Source of the DNA: JBFMAE01 sp040756085
GTDB lineage: Bacteria; Desulfobacterota; BSN033; UBA1163
Direction of reading: 5' to 3'
DNA length: 37,527 bases
Assembly (NCBI GenBank): GCA_040756085.1
Contig: JBFMAE010000405.1
Span: forward strand, 1-37,527
The translations under genes were made by a program, and so were the position numbers. This document shows positions 1-8,397 of this stretch, piece by piece (positions within the stretch are counted from its first letter, which is position 1; each line of letters starts with the position of its first letter). A model generated the notes under the pieces. It did not search any database. It was given only the letters and a program-made list of their open reading frames with translations, and was not told the DNA's origin.

Positions 1-44
1 TCTGGAGACAAAATCAACTTTGCTTTTTGGCTCTTCTTTGGCAT
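1..44 (-). CDS. Start of an unidentified gene (cut by the window edge)
   Basis: On the minus strand an ATG at 44-42 is preceded by a good ribosome binding site, GGAGGG, seven bases upstream. The reading frame stays open to the window edge and begins MPKKSQKAKLILSP. It lies 73 bp downstream of the UbiD-like gene on the same strand, so it may belong to the same transcript. Only about 14 residues are visible, so no function can be assigned. Confidence 0.55.
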   Translation of the reverse strand, partial: MPKKSQKAKLILSP

Positions 45-117
45 ATTGATTCCCTCCAATCGTTTTGGAAATCAATATACCAAAACTTCTTATTTATGTA
101 AATATTTTAATGAAACG

Positions 118-1437
118 TTATACTAGTCCTACCTTCGTTGTATAAATATCTCCCCTATCTCTTATATGGGGGGGTGTCCGCCACTTTGCCGAAGGGTCTA
201 AGGCAGTAACCATTTTAGGAAGAATGACTAAATCTAAATCCCATTGGGTACGGGTGGCAATAGCCCACTCCACATCCTTAGGATCGAACGGGTCAATATC
301 ATTATCCACCACGATTACCAGTTTGAGGTCTCGGCTCGCTTCCGAAGGTGAGAGCATGGCGATGATGGCTTTATAGGGATCCGTCTCAAAATATTTTTCC
401 ATTTGGACGACGGCATGGAAACGGCAACAGCTTCCTATCGTCAGGTGGACATGGTTCACATTGGGAACAGCCTTTTTCACATGATCGAGAAGATCTGCCT
501 CTCTTGGAATACCTCCCAATAAGAAATTCTCTACAGAACTAGGGAGACAATCTAAGTAAATAGGATTTTGTCTGTGGGTGATCCCTGTGACTTTAATAAT
601 GGGATTTTTCCTTGGAGGAGTGTCGTATACCTGAGAATAATCACCAAAGGGGCCCTCAAATTCTCGGACTTCGGGGACCATCTTCCCCTCAATGGCAATT
701 TCTGCCCAGGTAGGGATTTCCACATCCACAGTTTCTGCTTTAACCACTTCTAACCCTCCATTCATCAGGGTGTTTGCAACCTCTAACTCGTCAATTTCTA
801 AGGGGACGATCCTATCAGGCATTCCCCCTTCCAACCAGGTAACTGGATCGACTCCGATGACAATGGCCACATCCAATGGTTTCCCCTTATTCTCGGCCTT
901 CTCAAATAGTTGCATCAGATGTCGATAATGGTTCACCATGATTCCAATCTTTTGCCTTCCCTTCACCCACATCCTTGCAAAAGATAGATTCCTCACCCCC
1001 GTCTCCACATCCTTTGCTATAATAATGCCTCCAGTAATATAATACCCTGCATCTTTTTCGAAATGCATCGGTATGGGAAACATACTCATTAAGTCCACCT
1101 CATTGACAATGACTTCTTTCACTGGTCCTGATTTAACTTGTTTCACTTTGCTTGGGTTCCTAGCCGCCTTTATGATCTTTTCACTTAATTCCCTTATATT
1201 TGTTCCAAGTGCTTCTGCCACAGCTTGTCGGGAGTGAAAGATGTTTGCCACCACTGGGATATCAAATCCTTTCACACGTTCAAATAAGATCGCTGTTTTA
1301 CCATCATATTTTCGTTCTATGCGAGCGATTCCGAATTTCGGTTCGACCTCCTCATGGATACGGATAAGCCTTCCTTGAGAGTCGAGAAATTCCAGAAATG
1401 ATCTTAAATCTCGAAAGGACAAGATTTCCCTCCTCAT
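118..1437 (-). CDS. UbiD family (prenylated-FMN) decarboxylase
   Basis: This 439-residue protein has the full layout of the UbiD family, which reversibly decarboxylates aromatic or alpha,beta-unsaturated acids using prenylated FMN. The family signature EFEGPFGDYS lies at about residues 260-270, in the region that carries the acidic catalytic residues. A conserved block around SSVENFLLGGIPREADLL follows. It is somewhat shorter than E. coli UbiD. The gene sits directly downstream of a GntR-type regulator and near two acyl-CoA ligases and a TRAP-TAXI transporter. That context suggests a catabolic decarboxylase rather than ubiquinone biosynthesis. The substrate cannot be read from the sequence, and no ubiX-like gene for making the cofactor is visible in the window. 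Confidence 0.88.
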   Translation of the reverse strand: MRREILSFRDLRSFLEFLDSQGRLIRIHEEVEPKFGIARIERKYDGKTAILFERVKGFDIPVVANIFHSRQAVAEALGTNIRELSEKIIKAARNPSKVKQVKSGPVKEVIVNEVDLMSMFPIPMHFEKDAGYYITGGIIIAKDVETGVRNLSFARMWVKGRQKIGIMVNHYRHLMQLFEKAENKGKPLDVAIVIGVDPVTWLEGGMPDRIVPLEIDELEVANTLMNGGLEVVKAETVDVEIPTWAEIAIEGKMVPEVREFEGPFGDYSQVYDTPPRKNPIIKVTGITHRQNPIYLDCLPSSVENFLLGGIPREADLLDHVKKAVPNVNHVHLTIGSCCRFHAVVQMEKYFETDPYKAIIAMLSPSEASRDLKLVIVVDNDIDPFDPKDVEWAIATRTQWDLDLVILPKMVTALDPSAKWRTPPHIRDRGDIYTTKVGLV

Positions 1438-1496
1438 TCAATCCAAAAGTTATCGAATCTTGTTTTAACTCATCGATTTATATATTCATTGAACAT

Positions 1497-2225
1497 TTAA
1501 AAGGATCCTCTACCAAAAGTTTCCTTACTTAATGCCTCTAAAGCCTTTTGGATGTCCTGGATATGTTTGAGCATTAGATTCTGTGCTTCTTCAGGATCTT
1601 GATTTTTTATTGCGAGATAAATATCTTCATGATATTCAACCGTTTGCTCTACAGGTTTGGCTGATAGGATTATAGAGGATATGTTCTGTTCCATAATATC
1701 CATGATCGAATCGATCATAAAAAAGATCACCGGATTCCCTGAAGCCTGTGCAATCAATCGGTGGAACTCGAGATTGAGAAGCCTCGCCTCACTGTAGTTG
1801 CCTTTGCTCAACCAGTCTTTGGTCTCCTGTATATTCAGCCTTACCTGTTCAAGGGATTCTTCTTGAATACGCTCGGTTGCCACTTTCGCCGAAAAAGGTT
1901 CCACTGCTAAACGGGCTTCTGTAAGGTTGGAGATTTTGATCTTGTCCATAGCAAACATATTTTGAAGAAAGTTATTAACAAATTTGGTATTAGGGTCTCG
2001 AATGAAAGCACCTCCATCAGCCCCCCTCCTAATCTCCAGGATACCGAAATGCTCTAACAATCTAATGGCTTCGCGGATAGTTACACGGCTCGCCTCAAAT
2101 TGCTCCATTAATTGACGCTCAGAAGGTAGCTTGTCTCCAGGCCTAAGTTTTTTTTGGAAAACCGCTTCCTTAATCTGGTCCACAATGGCTTGTGAAATCC
2201 GGTCAGTATGTACAGATTTAAACAT
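1497..2225 (-). CDS. GntR family regulator, FadR subfamily
   Basis: The 242-residue protein has an N-terminal winged helix (about residues 8-75) with the GntR core LRPGDKLPSERQLMEQF and the recognition helix SRVTIREAIRLLE. A C-terminal all-helical FCD ligand domain follows. Likely metal or ligand residues of the FCD domain are visible in LEFHRLIAQ, EYHEDIY and LKHIQDI. Such regulators usually respond to a carboxylic acid or acyl-CoA from the pathway they control. It lies between the ligase/transporter operon and the UbiD gene on the same strand, so it probably regulates this catabolic block. Its own promoter is recognisable 27 bp upstream. Confidence 0.9.
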   Translation of the reverse strand: MFKSVHTDRISQAIVDQIKEAVFQKKLRPGDKLPSERQLMEQFEASRVTIREAIRLLEHFGILEIRRGADGGAFIRDPNTKFVNNFLQNMFAMDKIKISNLTEARLAVEPFSAKVATERIQEESLEQVRLNIQETKDWLSKGNYSEARLLNLEFHRLIAQASGNPVIFFMIDSIMDIMEQNISSIILSAKPVEQTVEYHEDIYLAIKNQDPEEAQNLMLKHIQDIQKALEALSKETFGRGSF

Positions 2226-2251
2226 ACGTTCAAAATAATTGGGATATCATT

Positions 2252-2280
2252 TATATATATTAATGTAAGACCTTTGTCAA
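2252..2280 (-). promoter_or_regulatory. Sigma-70-type promoter for the GntR/UbiD genes
   Basis: Read on the minus strand, a perfect -35 box TTGACA (2275-2280) is followed after exactly 17 bp by TATATA (2252-2257). This predicts a short leader of roughly 20 bases before the regulator's ATG at 2225. The surrounding 2226-2353 gap is very AT-rich and holds no gene. Confidence 0.72.
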
Positions 2281-2353
2281 TAAAAAAATTTTTTATTTTT
2301 TTCTTCTAAATTTCTTTTTATAAAAGTTTTGAAATCATAATTATTTTAAAGAA

Positions 2354-3472
2354 TTAGCCAATATTATTAATTCCCTTTTTTGGGAAAATGACCACTTTGA
2401 TGGGTTCTTCGCCTTCGATCTCACCTCCTGCCAACCTCACCGCCTTTTCGGCTTCTTCAAGGGGAAATCGATGGGTTACCATCTTCTCCAGAGGATATCT
2501 TCCAGATTCAGCTAATTGGATGGCCGGAATGACGGATCGAAAGTCGTGGCTGAAGACGCCTTGAACCCTTACCTCTTTGAATACGATCTTATCGATAATG
2601 AGAGGGATCTCTCTGTCCATTCCGTAAAGACCGGGAAGAATGACCGTCCCTTTCTTCTTCACCAGGTCAATGGCCGTCACACAGCCTTTCGGATTACCGG
2701 TCACGTCCATGACCAGATCCGCCATCCTTCCTTGTGTGATCTCTTTGACTATTTCCAGAGGGTCCATCTTTTCCACATTGATGATCTCATCTGCACCAAA
2801 GGTTTTTGCCAGTTCAAATCGAGCTCGATCCTTCGTCATCCCTGTTACAATAATTTTTTCTGCGCCTGCTTCCTTGGCCACGATCACTCCAGCTAAGCCC
2901 TGCTGCCCCGGACCCTCAATGACCACCGTATCTCCATGAGAAATTTCACCGATCGTACGGAGCCATCGGATCGCATTCCCCAACACGGCACAGATCAGGA
3001 CTCCCACTTCCGGAAGAAGATCATTCCTGACCCTATGGACCATTGCCCTTGGAGGAAGGTAGAGATATTCGCTGTAAGCGCCCCAGAGATGAGGTGGCTC
3101 TTTGCAGGAGATCATCGAACCATACGTAAGAAATGATTCACAGTGAATATAATCCCCTTTCCTGCAGTAGAAACATTCGCCGCAGCCGAAGGCGTACTCC
3201 ACGATGGCCCGGTCACCTGTTTGAAGCCCATGTCTTCTGGAGGCTTCTTCCCCGATCTCAGCGATCGTCCCGAAGATTTCATGACCCATAATGATGGGGT
3301 AGGGCCGAGGTGCCCGAGATGCCTTCCCTCTATACATCCCGACGTCCGAACCGCAGACTCCAACCATTTCGACCTTAAGGAGCCCTTCTTGTGGTCCGAT
3401 TTTTGGTAGGGGAAATTCCTTTAAAACCATCTTGCCAGGTGACTCAAGAACCATGGCCTTCGAGGTCTTCAT
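2354..3472 (-). CDS. Zinc-dependent alcohol dehydrogenase (MDR family)
   Basis: This 372-residue medium-chain dehydrogenase/reductase keeps both zinc sites. The catalytic ligands are C40 (GVCGSD) and H64-E65 (GHEIFG). The structural site is the four-cysteine set C97, C100, C103 and C111. The Rossmann domain carries EGPGQQGLAG at about residue 185 for NAD(P) binding. The family oxidises alcohols or reduces aldehydes and ketones. Its ATG overlaps the stop of the upstream acyl-CoA ligase by 4 bp (ATGA), so the two are translationally coupled. It is the last gene of the transporter/ligase operon. A role on an alcohol or hydroxyacyl intermediate of the pathway is inferred; the substrate is unknown. 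Confidence 0.9.
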   Translation of the reverse strand: MKTSKAMVLESPGKMVLKEFPLPKIGPQEGLLKVEMVGVCGSDVGMYRGKASRAPRPYPIIMGHEIFGTIAEIGEEASRRHGLQTGDRAIVEYAFGCGECFYCRKGDYIHCESFLTYGSMISCKEPPHLWGAYSEYLYLPPRAMVHRVRNDLLPEVGVLICAVLGNAIRWLRTIGEISHGDTVVIEGPGQQGLAGVIVAKEAGAEKIIVTGMTKDRARFELAKTFGADEIINVEKMDPLEIVKEITQGRMADLVMDVTGNPKGCVTAIDLVKKKGTVILPGLYGMDREIPLIIDKIVFKEVRVQGVFSHDFRSVIPAIQLAESGRYPLEKMVTHRFPLEEAEKAVRLAGGEIEGEEPIKVVIFPKKGINNIG

Positions 3473-5034
3473 CTCTCCTTCTCCCGATCGAAAACCTCTT
3501 CCATCAAATCCGAACTTTCCTGTCTCAACACCTCTTTCAACACCCTTCCCATCGTATTCTTTGGTAGATCCGTCCGGTAGACCAGATATCGGGGGATTTT
3601 AAATGGGGCCAGTTCCTGAGTGAGGAATTTCAATAGTTCATGATAGGGAAGATGCTCATTACTTTTCAGGACCACATAGGCTTTGACCTCTTCATCTCCA
3701 AAACCAGAGGGAGAAGGCACTCCGATCACTGACGATTCCAGTACCTTGGGGTGACGGTTAATCACCGTCTCCACCTCCAGCGCCGAGATGTTCTCTCCCT
3801 TTCTTCGAATAATCTCTTTCATCCGGCCGGTGAAGAAGAAGTATCCCTCTTCATCTCGAAAACCGCTATCCCCGGTATAAAGCCAACTTGACCGGACGGT
3901 TTCGGAGGTGAGGATTTCGTCCTTGAAATAGCCTTTCATCATTGCCGGGTTTCTGATCACGATTTCTCCGACAGTAAAGGGGGAAGCCACTTCTCCGTCC
4001 TTATCCAGAATCATCACTTCATTTCTGATCCGGGCATCTGGATGAGTCATGGGGAGGCCCAATCCTCCATCCTTCGATTCGCCTTCTCTCGGACTCATGA
4101 TGGCCAGGGGTGACTCCGTCAGACTATAGATGGTTTGTAGTCGAATACCAAATCGTCTCTCAAAGTCTCTGAAATGGCCTTTGGGTGCGCCACCGGCAAT
4201 CACTTTCCTCACAGAATGGTCGCGATCCTTCTCTGATTCGGGCCTGTTGTAAAGAATATGGGCGATGGCAAGAAGAAGGACGAGTTTCGTGGCCTGATAC
4301 TGTTTTGCTTGTTCCCATAACTTAGATGCGCTGAATTTTTCGATCAGGATCAAACTCGCTCCGGCGGCCATGCTGCCCATCACGGAATAAGCCTGGGCAT
4401 TGATATGAAAGAGGGGATTGGCGGTCATTACCCGATCTTCCGGTTCAATGCCAACCATATGGGCATAAGATTCTCCGGTGAGGGTATAGGTTCGGTGGGA
4501 GAGCATCACCCCTTTGGGAATGCCTGTGGTCCCGGAGGTGTAAACATAGACGGCATCCTCTTCTTCACCGATAGGTAATGGGTCTAATAATTCCTCCTGT
4601 CGATCCAGCCAGGTGGTGAAACGGATGGCCTCTGAAAGGGAATCTCCAAGGACGATGACATTTTGGAGATTCGGACATTCCTTCTTCATCCTCTTATTAA
4701 AAAGATCGCCCTCCTCTTTCTCCAGGACGATGGCCTTCGCCTCTGAATGTCGAAGAATATAAAAGATCTCCTTCTCTTTGAGAGCCAGATTGATGGGAAC
4801 CATGATGGCTCCGATCTTATTCAACCCGAACCACACATAGAGAAACTCCGGTCGGTTGGAGAGCAATAGGCAAACCCTATCGCCTCTTCGAATTCCCAGT
4901 TCCAAAAAACCATTAGCAACCTGATTGGCCTTTCGATCGAGTTCCCCATAAGTGATTTTTTGGTCCCGGAAATAGAGGTATACCTTTTCTCGATATCTTT
5001 CTACTCTCCCTTCCCAGAATTCCCGAAGACTCAT
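3469..5034 (-). CDS. AMP-forming acyl-CoA ligase
   Basis: This is a 521-residue ANL-superfamily enzyme that activates a carboxylic acid with ATP and CoA. The P-loop YTSGTTGIPKG is at residues 165-175. The motif YTGD holds D389, and the hinge/A8 region TGRMKEIIRRKGENIS is at 402-417. The start at 5034 is chosen because the ATG overlaps the TRAP permease stop as ATGA and the protein then begins like a normal ligase; the same frame is open further upstream only as a shadow. An oddity is the C-terminal A10 motif, PKNTMGRVLK, where the usual catalytic lysine (GK) is arginine (R497). This may reduce adenylation or reflect a subfamily; K500 lies close by. Confidence 0.88.
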   Translation of the reverse strand: MSLREFWEGRVERYREKVYLYFRDQKITYGELDRKANQVANGFLELGIRRGDRVCLLLSNRPEFLYVWFGLNKIGAIMVPINLALKEKEIFYILRHSEAKAIVLEKEEGDLFNKRMKKECPNLQNVIVLGDSLSEAIRFTTWLDRQEELLDPLPIGEEEDAVYVYTSGTTGIPKGVMLSHRTYTLTGESYAHMVGIEPEDRVMTANPLFHINAQAYSVMGSMAAGASLILIEKFSASKLWEQAKQYQATKLVLLLAIAHILYNRPESEKDRDHSVRKVIAGGAPKGHFRDFERRFGIRLQTIYSLTESPLAIMSPREGESKDGGLGLPMTHPDARIRNEVMILDKDGEVASPFTVGEIVIRNPAMMKGYFKDEILTSETVRSSWLYTGDSGFRDEEGYFFFTGRMKEIIRRKGENISALEVETVINRHPKVLESSVIGVPSPSGFGDEEVKAYVVLKSNEHLPYHELLKFLTQELAPFKIPRYLVYRTDLPKNTMGRVLKEVLRQESSDLMEEVFDREKER

Positions 5035-6884
5035 ACTCTCCTTTTCCTTCTCAATAATTGGACTCCAAAAATGATCCCGAGTACAGCCATGCCGAAGATA
5101 TCTGTATAGATACCGGGTTTGATCAGTGTCAACCCTCCTGCTAGAAGAAAGATTCGAGAGAGGTAACCCAGAGACCCGAGCATCTGGCCCATAAGCGCGG
5201 ACCCCAATGCAATACAACCCAGAATGGCTGTGAAGAAGGCAAAGAGAATATTTAAAAAACTCCCCTGCAGGATCAGCACCGGCTGGAATACAAAGAAATA
5301 GGGGACGATATAGGCGATCAATGCCAGACGCATTGCCATGAATCCTACAGCGAAAGGGGGAGCACCGGCAATCCCTGCCCCTGCAAAAGCTGCCAGAGCA
5401 ATGGGAGGAGTGATGGTGGAAAGGCAAGCATAATAGAAGACAAAGAGATGGGCAGCAAGAGGGAGGACTCCTAATTTGATCAATACGGGGCCACCCAAGA
5501 TGATGGTTAAAATATAAGCGGCAGAGGTAGTCACCCCCATCCCCAGAATCAAAGAGGTGATGGCGATAAAAGTGAGGGCTAAGGGAAGAAACCCTTTTGA
5601 GGCTTCGATAATCAGGGTGGAAAACTTCAAACCGAGACCGGTCTGCGTGACCACCCCGATGACGATCCCCGCACAAGCACAGGCCGTCACTACTTCGAGG
5701 CAACCGATTCCTCCCCTCTTCAACGCCTCGATCAACTTCATCGGCCCCATCCAGGTTACCCGCCTGACAAAACTGAAAAGAAAGACCGTCCCTATTGACC
5801 AAAGACCTGCTTTCATCGGAGAATAACCAACGGTGAGCCAGTAGACCAACAGGATGGCCGGGATGAGGAGATATCCTCTTCCTTTCAACGTATTCCATAA
5901 GTTGGGAAGTTCTTCCTTTGAAAGACCCCTCAGCCCCAATCGGATTGCCTCCAGATGAACCATATAGATCAAAGCGATATAGTAGAGGACAGCAGGAATA
6001 GCGGCAGCAATGGCCACTTCAATGTATGGAATCCCCAGCATCTCTGCAATGATAAAAGCCGCTGCACCCATAATGGGGGGCATAATCTGGCCACCCGTGG
6101 AGGCGACGGCCTCCACAGCCCCGGCAAAGGTTGGGCTATAGCCCAGCCTTTTCATCAGGGGGATGGTGAAGGACCCGGTTCCAACTACATTGGCCACCGC
6201 GCTTCCCGAGATCGTTCCGAAGAAGGAACTGGAAACCACCGCGACCTTGGCAGGTCCGCCTCTAAAATGGCCAGTGATTGAGTTGGCAAAATCGATAAAG
6301 AACTCTCCTGTTCCCGATGCAACTAAAAAGCCTCCGAAGAGAATGAAAATGTAGATGAAGGTAGCGGAGACGCCAAGGGGAAGGCCGAAGATCCCTTCGG
6401 TGGTAAGGTATTGATAGCTGATCAACGTCTCAAGATCCACCCCCCGATGTCCCCATAACCCCGGAATATATTTCCCGAGGAAGGCATAGAGGATGAAGAC
6501 CGAAGCGATGATGGGAAGAGCCCATCCCAATACCCTTCGGGTCCCTTCTAATACGAGAAGAATCAAGAGGCCGCCCAACCAGAGGTCTATTCTTGTGGCT
6601 GCTCCTCCCCTTAACACCACCTCCTTGAAGGTAACGACGAGGTGGAGCAGTGAAATCACTGAAAAGGCGATAAACACGCCATCGAGTAGCTGAACCCACC
6701 ATTTCCCCCCTTCCTTCCTCGAGGGATGGAGAAGGAAGATGAGCACAAAGGCAAAGGCCAGATGGACCGGTCTCTGGACCATGGCGGAATAGACACCGAA
6801 CTGGGCGGTATAGATGTGAAAAAGGGACATGGCCATACCCACCACAGTGATGAGGATCGCCTTCACCTGGGTGGCTTTGCTCAC
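5031..6884 (-). CDS. TRAP transporter fused permease (DctQ-DctM type, TAXI-linked)
   Basis: This 617-residue, highly hydrophobic protein joins the small 4-TM and the large 12-TM TRAP subunits, as usual for TAXI systems, and has an extra hydrophobic C-terminal segment. Recognisable blocks include FGGFLVASGTGEFFIDFANS, GGPAKVAVVSSSFFGTISGS and GGQIMPPIMGAAAFI, typical of the DctM core. It drives uptake of organic acids with a sodium or proton gradient. I place the start at a GTG at 6884: it overlaps the upstream stop as GTGA and has AAAGGAG nine bases before it. An in-frame ATG at 6938 would lie well inside the upstream gene. Confidence 0.9.
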   Translation of the reverse strand: MSKATQVKAILITVVGMAMSLFHIYTAQFGVYSAMVQRPVHLAFAFVLIFLLHPSRKEGGKWWVQLLDGVFIAFSVISLLHLVVTFKEVVLRGGAATRIDLWLGGLLILLVLEGTRRVLGWALPIIASVFILYAFLGKYIPGLWGHRGVDLETLISYQYLTTEGIFGLPLGVSATFIYIFILFGGFLVASGTGEFFIDFANSITGHFRGGPAKVAVVSSSFFGTISGSAVANVVGTGSFTIPLMKRLGYSPTFAGAVEAVASTGGQIMPPIMGAAAFIIAEMLGIPYIEVAIAAAIPAVLYYIALIYMVHLEAIRLGLRGLSKEELPNLWNTLKGRGYLLIPAILLVYWLTVGYSPMKAGLWSIGTVFLFSFVRRVTWMGPMKLIEALKRGGIGCLEVVTACACAGIVIGVVTQTGLGLKFSTLIIEASKGFLPLALTFIAITSLILGMGVTTSAAYILTIILGGPVLIKLGVLPLAAHLFVFYYACLSTITPPIALAAFAGAGIAGAPPFAVGFMAMRLALIAYIVPYFFVFQPVLILQGSFLNILFAFFTAILGCIALGSALMGQMLGSLGYLSRIFLLAGGLTLIKPGIYTDIFGMAVLGIIFGVQLLRRKRRV

Positions 6885-7423
6885 GATGTTTGTCTCCTTT
6901 CTCCAGTTTTGTTGATGAACAGCAATACCTTCTTCCACCCTGTTCTCTCCACCACCCGGATGGTAATGATCTCACCGGCCTCGAAATAATTCGAGAGCTC
7001 GATCTTCTCTCTTCTCCAGATCAGGGTGTGGTTGGCCAGGTCTCTCGATCCCATCATGAATTCCACCCGTTCCCTCTGTTCATTGATCTCTCTCAGCTCT
7101 CCCACCCCATCTGCCCTGAGATGAAAATTGGGATAGAAAAACCCTGCCCCATTGAGATGGGATTGGAAGGTCATATCTCTAAGAAGAATATGGTGATGGC
7201 CGTCGATCTGATAATTCTCCTGGAAGAAGGCTCGATCATAGGAATGGAGAAACCAGATGCTAAAACGATCTCCTGAGGAGACAGGAAAAGAGAGAGAGGC
7301 CTTCGACCGACCGAGGCTTGAAACTTCCAAGCGATAGGCTGGCCAGAAGGCCCATAACAGAATTCCCATCAGTGCGACTCCGATGATGATCCCTATCAAG
7401 AGAGGGCCCTTTTTAATTATCAT
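6881..7423 (-). CDS. DUF1850 protein associated with TRAP-TAXI transporters
   Basis: A 180-residue protein with one N-terminal membrane helix (about residues 7-28) followed by a soluble domain. The segment FSIWFLHSYDRAFFQENYQI matches the conserved 'W-x-HS-x-x-x-x-x-x-E' pattern of DUF1850 proteins, which are commonly encoded next to fused TRAP permeases. It lies between the TAXI binding protein (17 bp gap) and the permease (4-bp overlap), so it probably works with them at the membrane. Its biochemical role is not established. Assignment to DUF1850 is from recall of the family pattern and position. Confidence 0.75.
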   Translation of the reverse strand: MIIKKGPLLIGIIIGVALMGILLWAFWPAYRLEVSSLGRSKASLSFPVSSGDRFSIWFLHSYDRAFFQENYQIDGHHHILLRDMTFQSHLNGAGFFYPNFHLRADGVGELREINEQRERVEFMMGSRDLANHTLIWRREKIELSNYFEAGEIITIRVVERTGWKKVLLFINKTGERRQTS

Positions 7424-7440
7424 TGTTCAATTTCCAATTG

Positions 7441-8397
7441 TTATTTAATAATACCCTTCTCTTTGAAGAAACGGATCGCACCCGGATGAAGGGGAACGGA
7501 CATCCCCTTATCGGCATTCTCCAGAAGGATCTTCTTGAACTGAACATGGATGGCATCCAGCTCTGCCTTATGATCGAAGACCGTCTTCAAAATCTCATAA
7601 GCCAGGTCTCCAGAAAAGTCCTTATGAACAATGAAAAGTCCCATCCAGGCCAGGGTGTGATGGGGTTTGTCCATTCCGGAATAGGTCCCTGCGGGGATGG
7701 TCCTTGGAAAGTAGGCAGGAAATTTCTTATTGATCCGGTCGGCCATCTCCGGTTCGATGTCCAAGAATCGAATCTTCTTATACTGGGTCAAATCCATCAG
7801 AGTGGGGGCAGGAGTTCCCAGGGTCACGATGCCCACATCGATATTCCCGTCCTTCATAGCTGCCGTCGCTTCGGTATGGGAGATGAACTGCTCTCGGATG
7901 TCGTCATAAGTGATGCCATACTCTTTTAAAACGAGACGGGCCATGACCTCTGTCCCGCTGCCAGGGGGTCCCACTGCCACCCTCAGGTTCTTCCCTTTGA
8001 TATCGGCGATAGTCTTCACAGGAGATTTCTCTTCCACATAAAACTGGATATCGATGGGATACGTGGCGAAGAGGCCGCGGAGCTCTTCATGCTTCTCGGC
8101 CTTGAACATCTCCAACCCATTGTAGGCGAAAAAGGCAACATCAGGCATGCTGAGGGCCAGATCTTGTGTGCCTTTGCCAATTGCCCGGATGTTTTCAATG
8201 GAGGCACCCGATGGAATAGCCGTTGCGCTGACCCCTTTGACGTACTTGGTGATGAGCGTGGCCACCCCTCCTCCCAGAGGATACCACGTCCCACCGGTAC
8301 TGGCGGTGCCGATGACCAGTCGCTTTTCAGCGGCATGGCCCACACCCAACAGGATAACCAGTAAGAATAGTGTGATGAAGATAAAGGATCGTTTCAT
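7441..8397 (-). CDS. TAXI family TRAP transporter solute-binding protein
   Basis: The 318-residue protein begins with a secretory signal (MKRSFIFITLFLLVILLGVGHA, cleavage near residue 23). The TAXI signature RLVIGTASTGGTWYPLGGG follows, then PSGASIENIRAIGKG and GPPGSGTEVMARLVL. These features mark the periplasmic binding component that captures the substrate for the fused TRAP permease. Known TAXI substrates include glutamate and other small carboxylates, but few have been tested, so the ligand here is open. Its ATG overlaps the stop of the upstream acyl-CoA ligase by 4 bp, giving coupled translation of import and activation. Confidence 0.92.
   Translation of the reverse strand: MKRSFIFITLFLLVILLGVGHAAEKRLVIGTASTGGTWYPLGGGVATLITKYVKGVSATAIPSGASIENIRAIGKGTQDLALSMPDVAFFAYNGLEMFKAEKHEELRGLFATYPIDIQFYVEEKSPVKTIADIKGKNLRVAVGPPGSGTEVMARLVLKEYGITYDDIREQFISHTEATAAMKDGNIDVGIVTLGTPAPTLMDLTQYKKIRFLDIEPEMADRINKKFPAYFPRTIPAGTYSGMDKPHHTLAWMGLFIVHKDFSGDLAYEILKTVFDHKAELDAIHVQFKKILLENADKGMSVPLHPGAIRFFKEKGIIK

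Noticed and set aside
2281..2353. Rho-independent terminator of the dehydrogenase operon
   Set aside because: The region is A/T-rich with T-runs but has no GC stem.
5035..5898. In-frame upstream extension of the acyl-CoA ligase to 809 residues
   Set aside because: The extension lies wholly inside the TRAP permease gene in another frame, has low-complexity Ser/His/Arg/Cys content, and the ligase has a coupled ATGA start at 5034.
6430..6975. Minus-strand frame of 181 residues over the TRAP and DUF1850 genes
   Set aside because: It overlaps two well-supported genes in another frame and its composition is typical of a shadow frame.
7423..7929. Plus-strand frame of 168 residues opposite the TAXI gene
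   Set aside because: Antisense to a clearly conserved gene; no ribosome binding site or family pattern.
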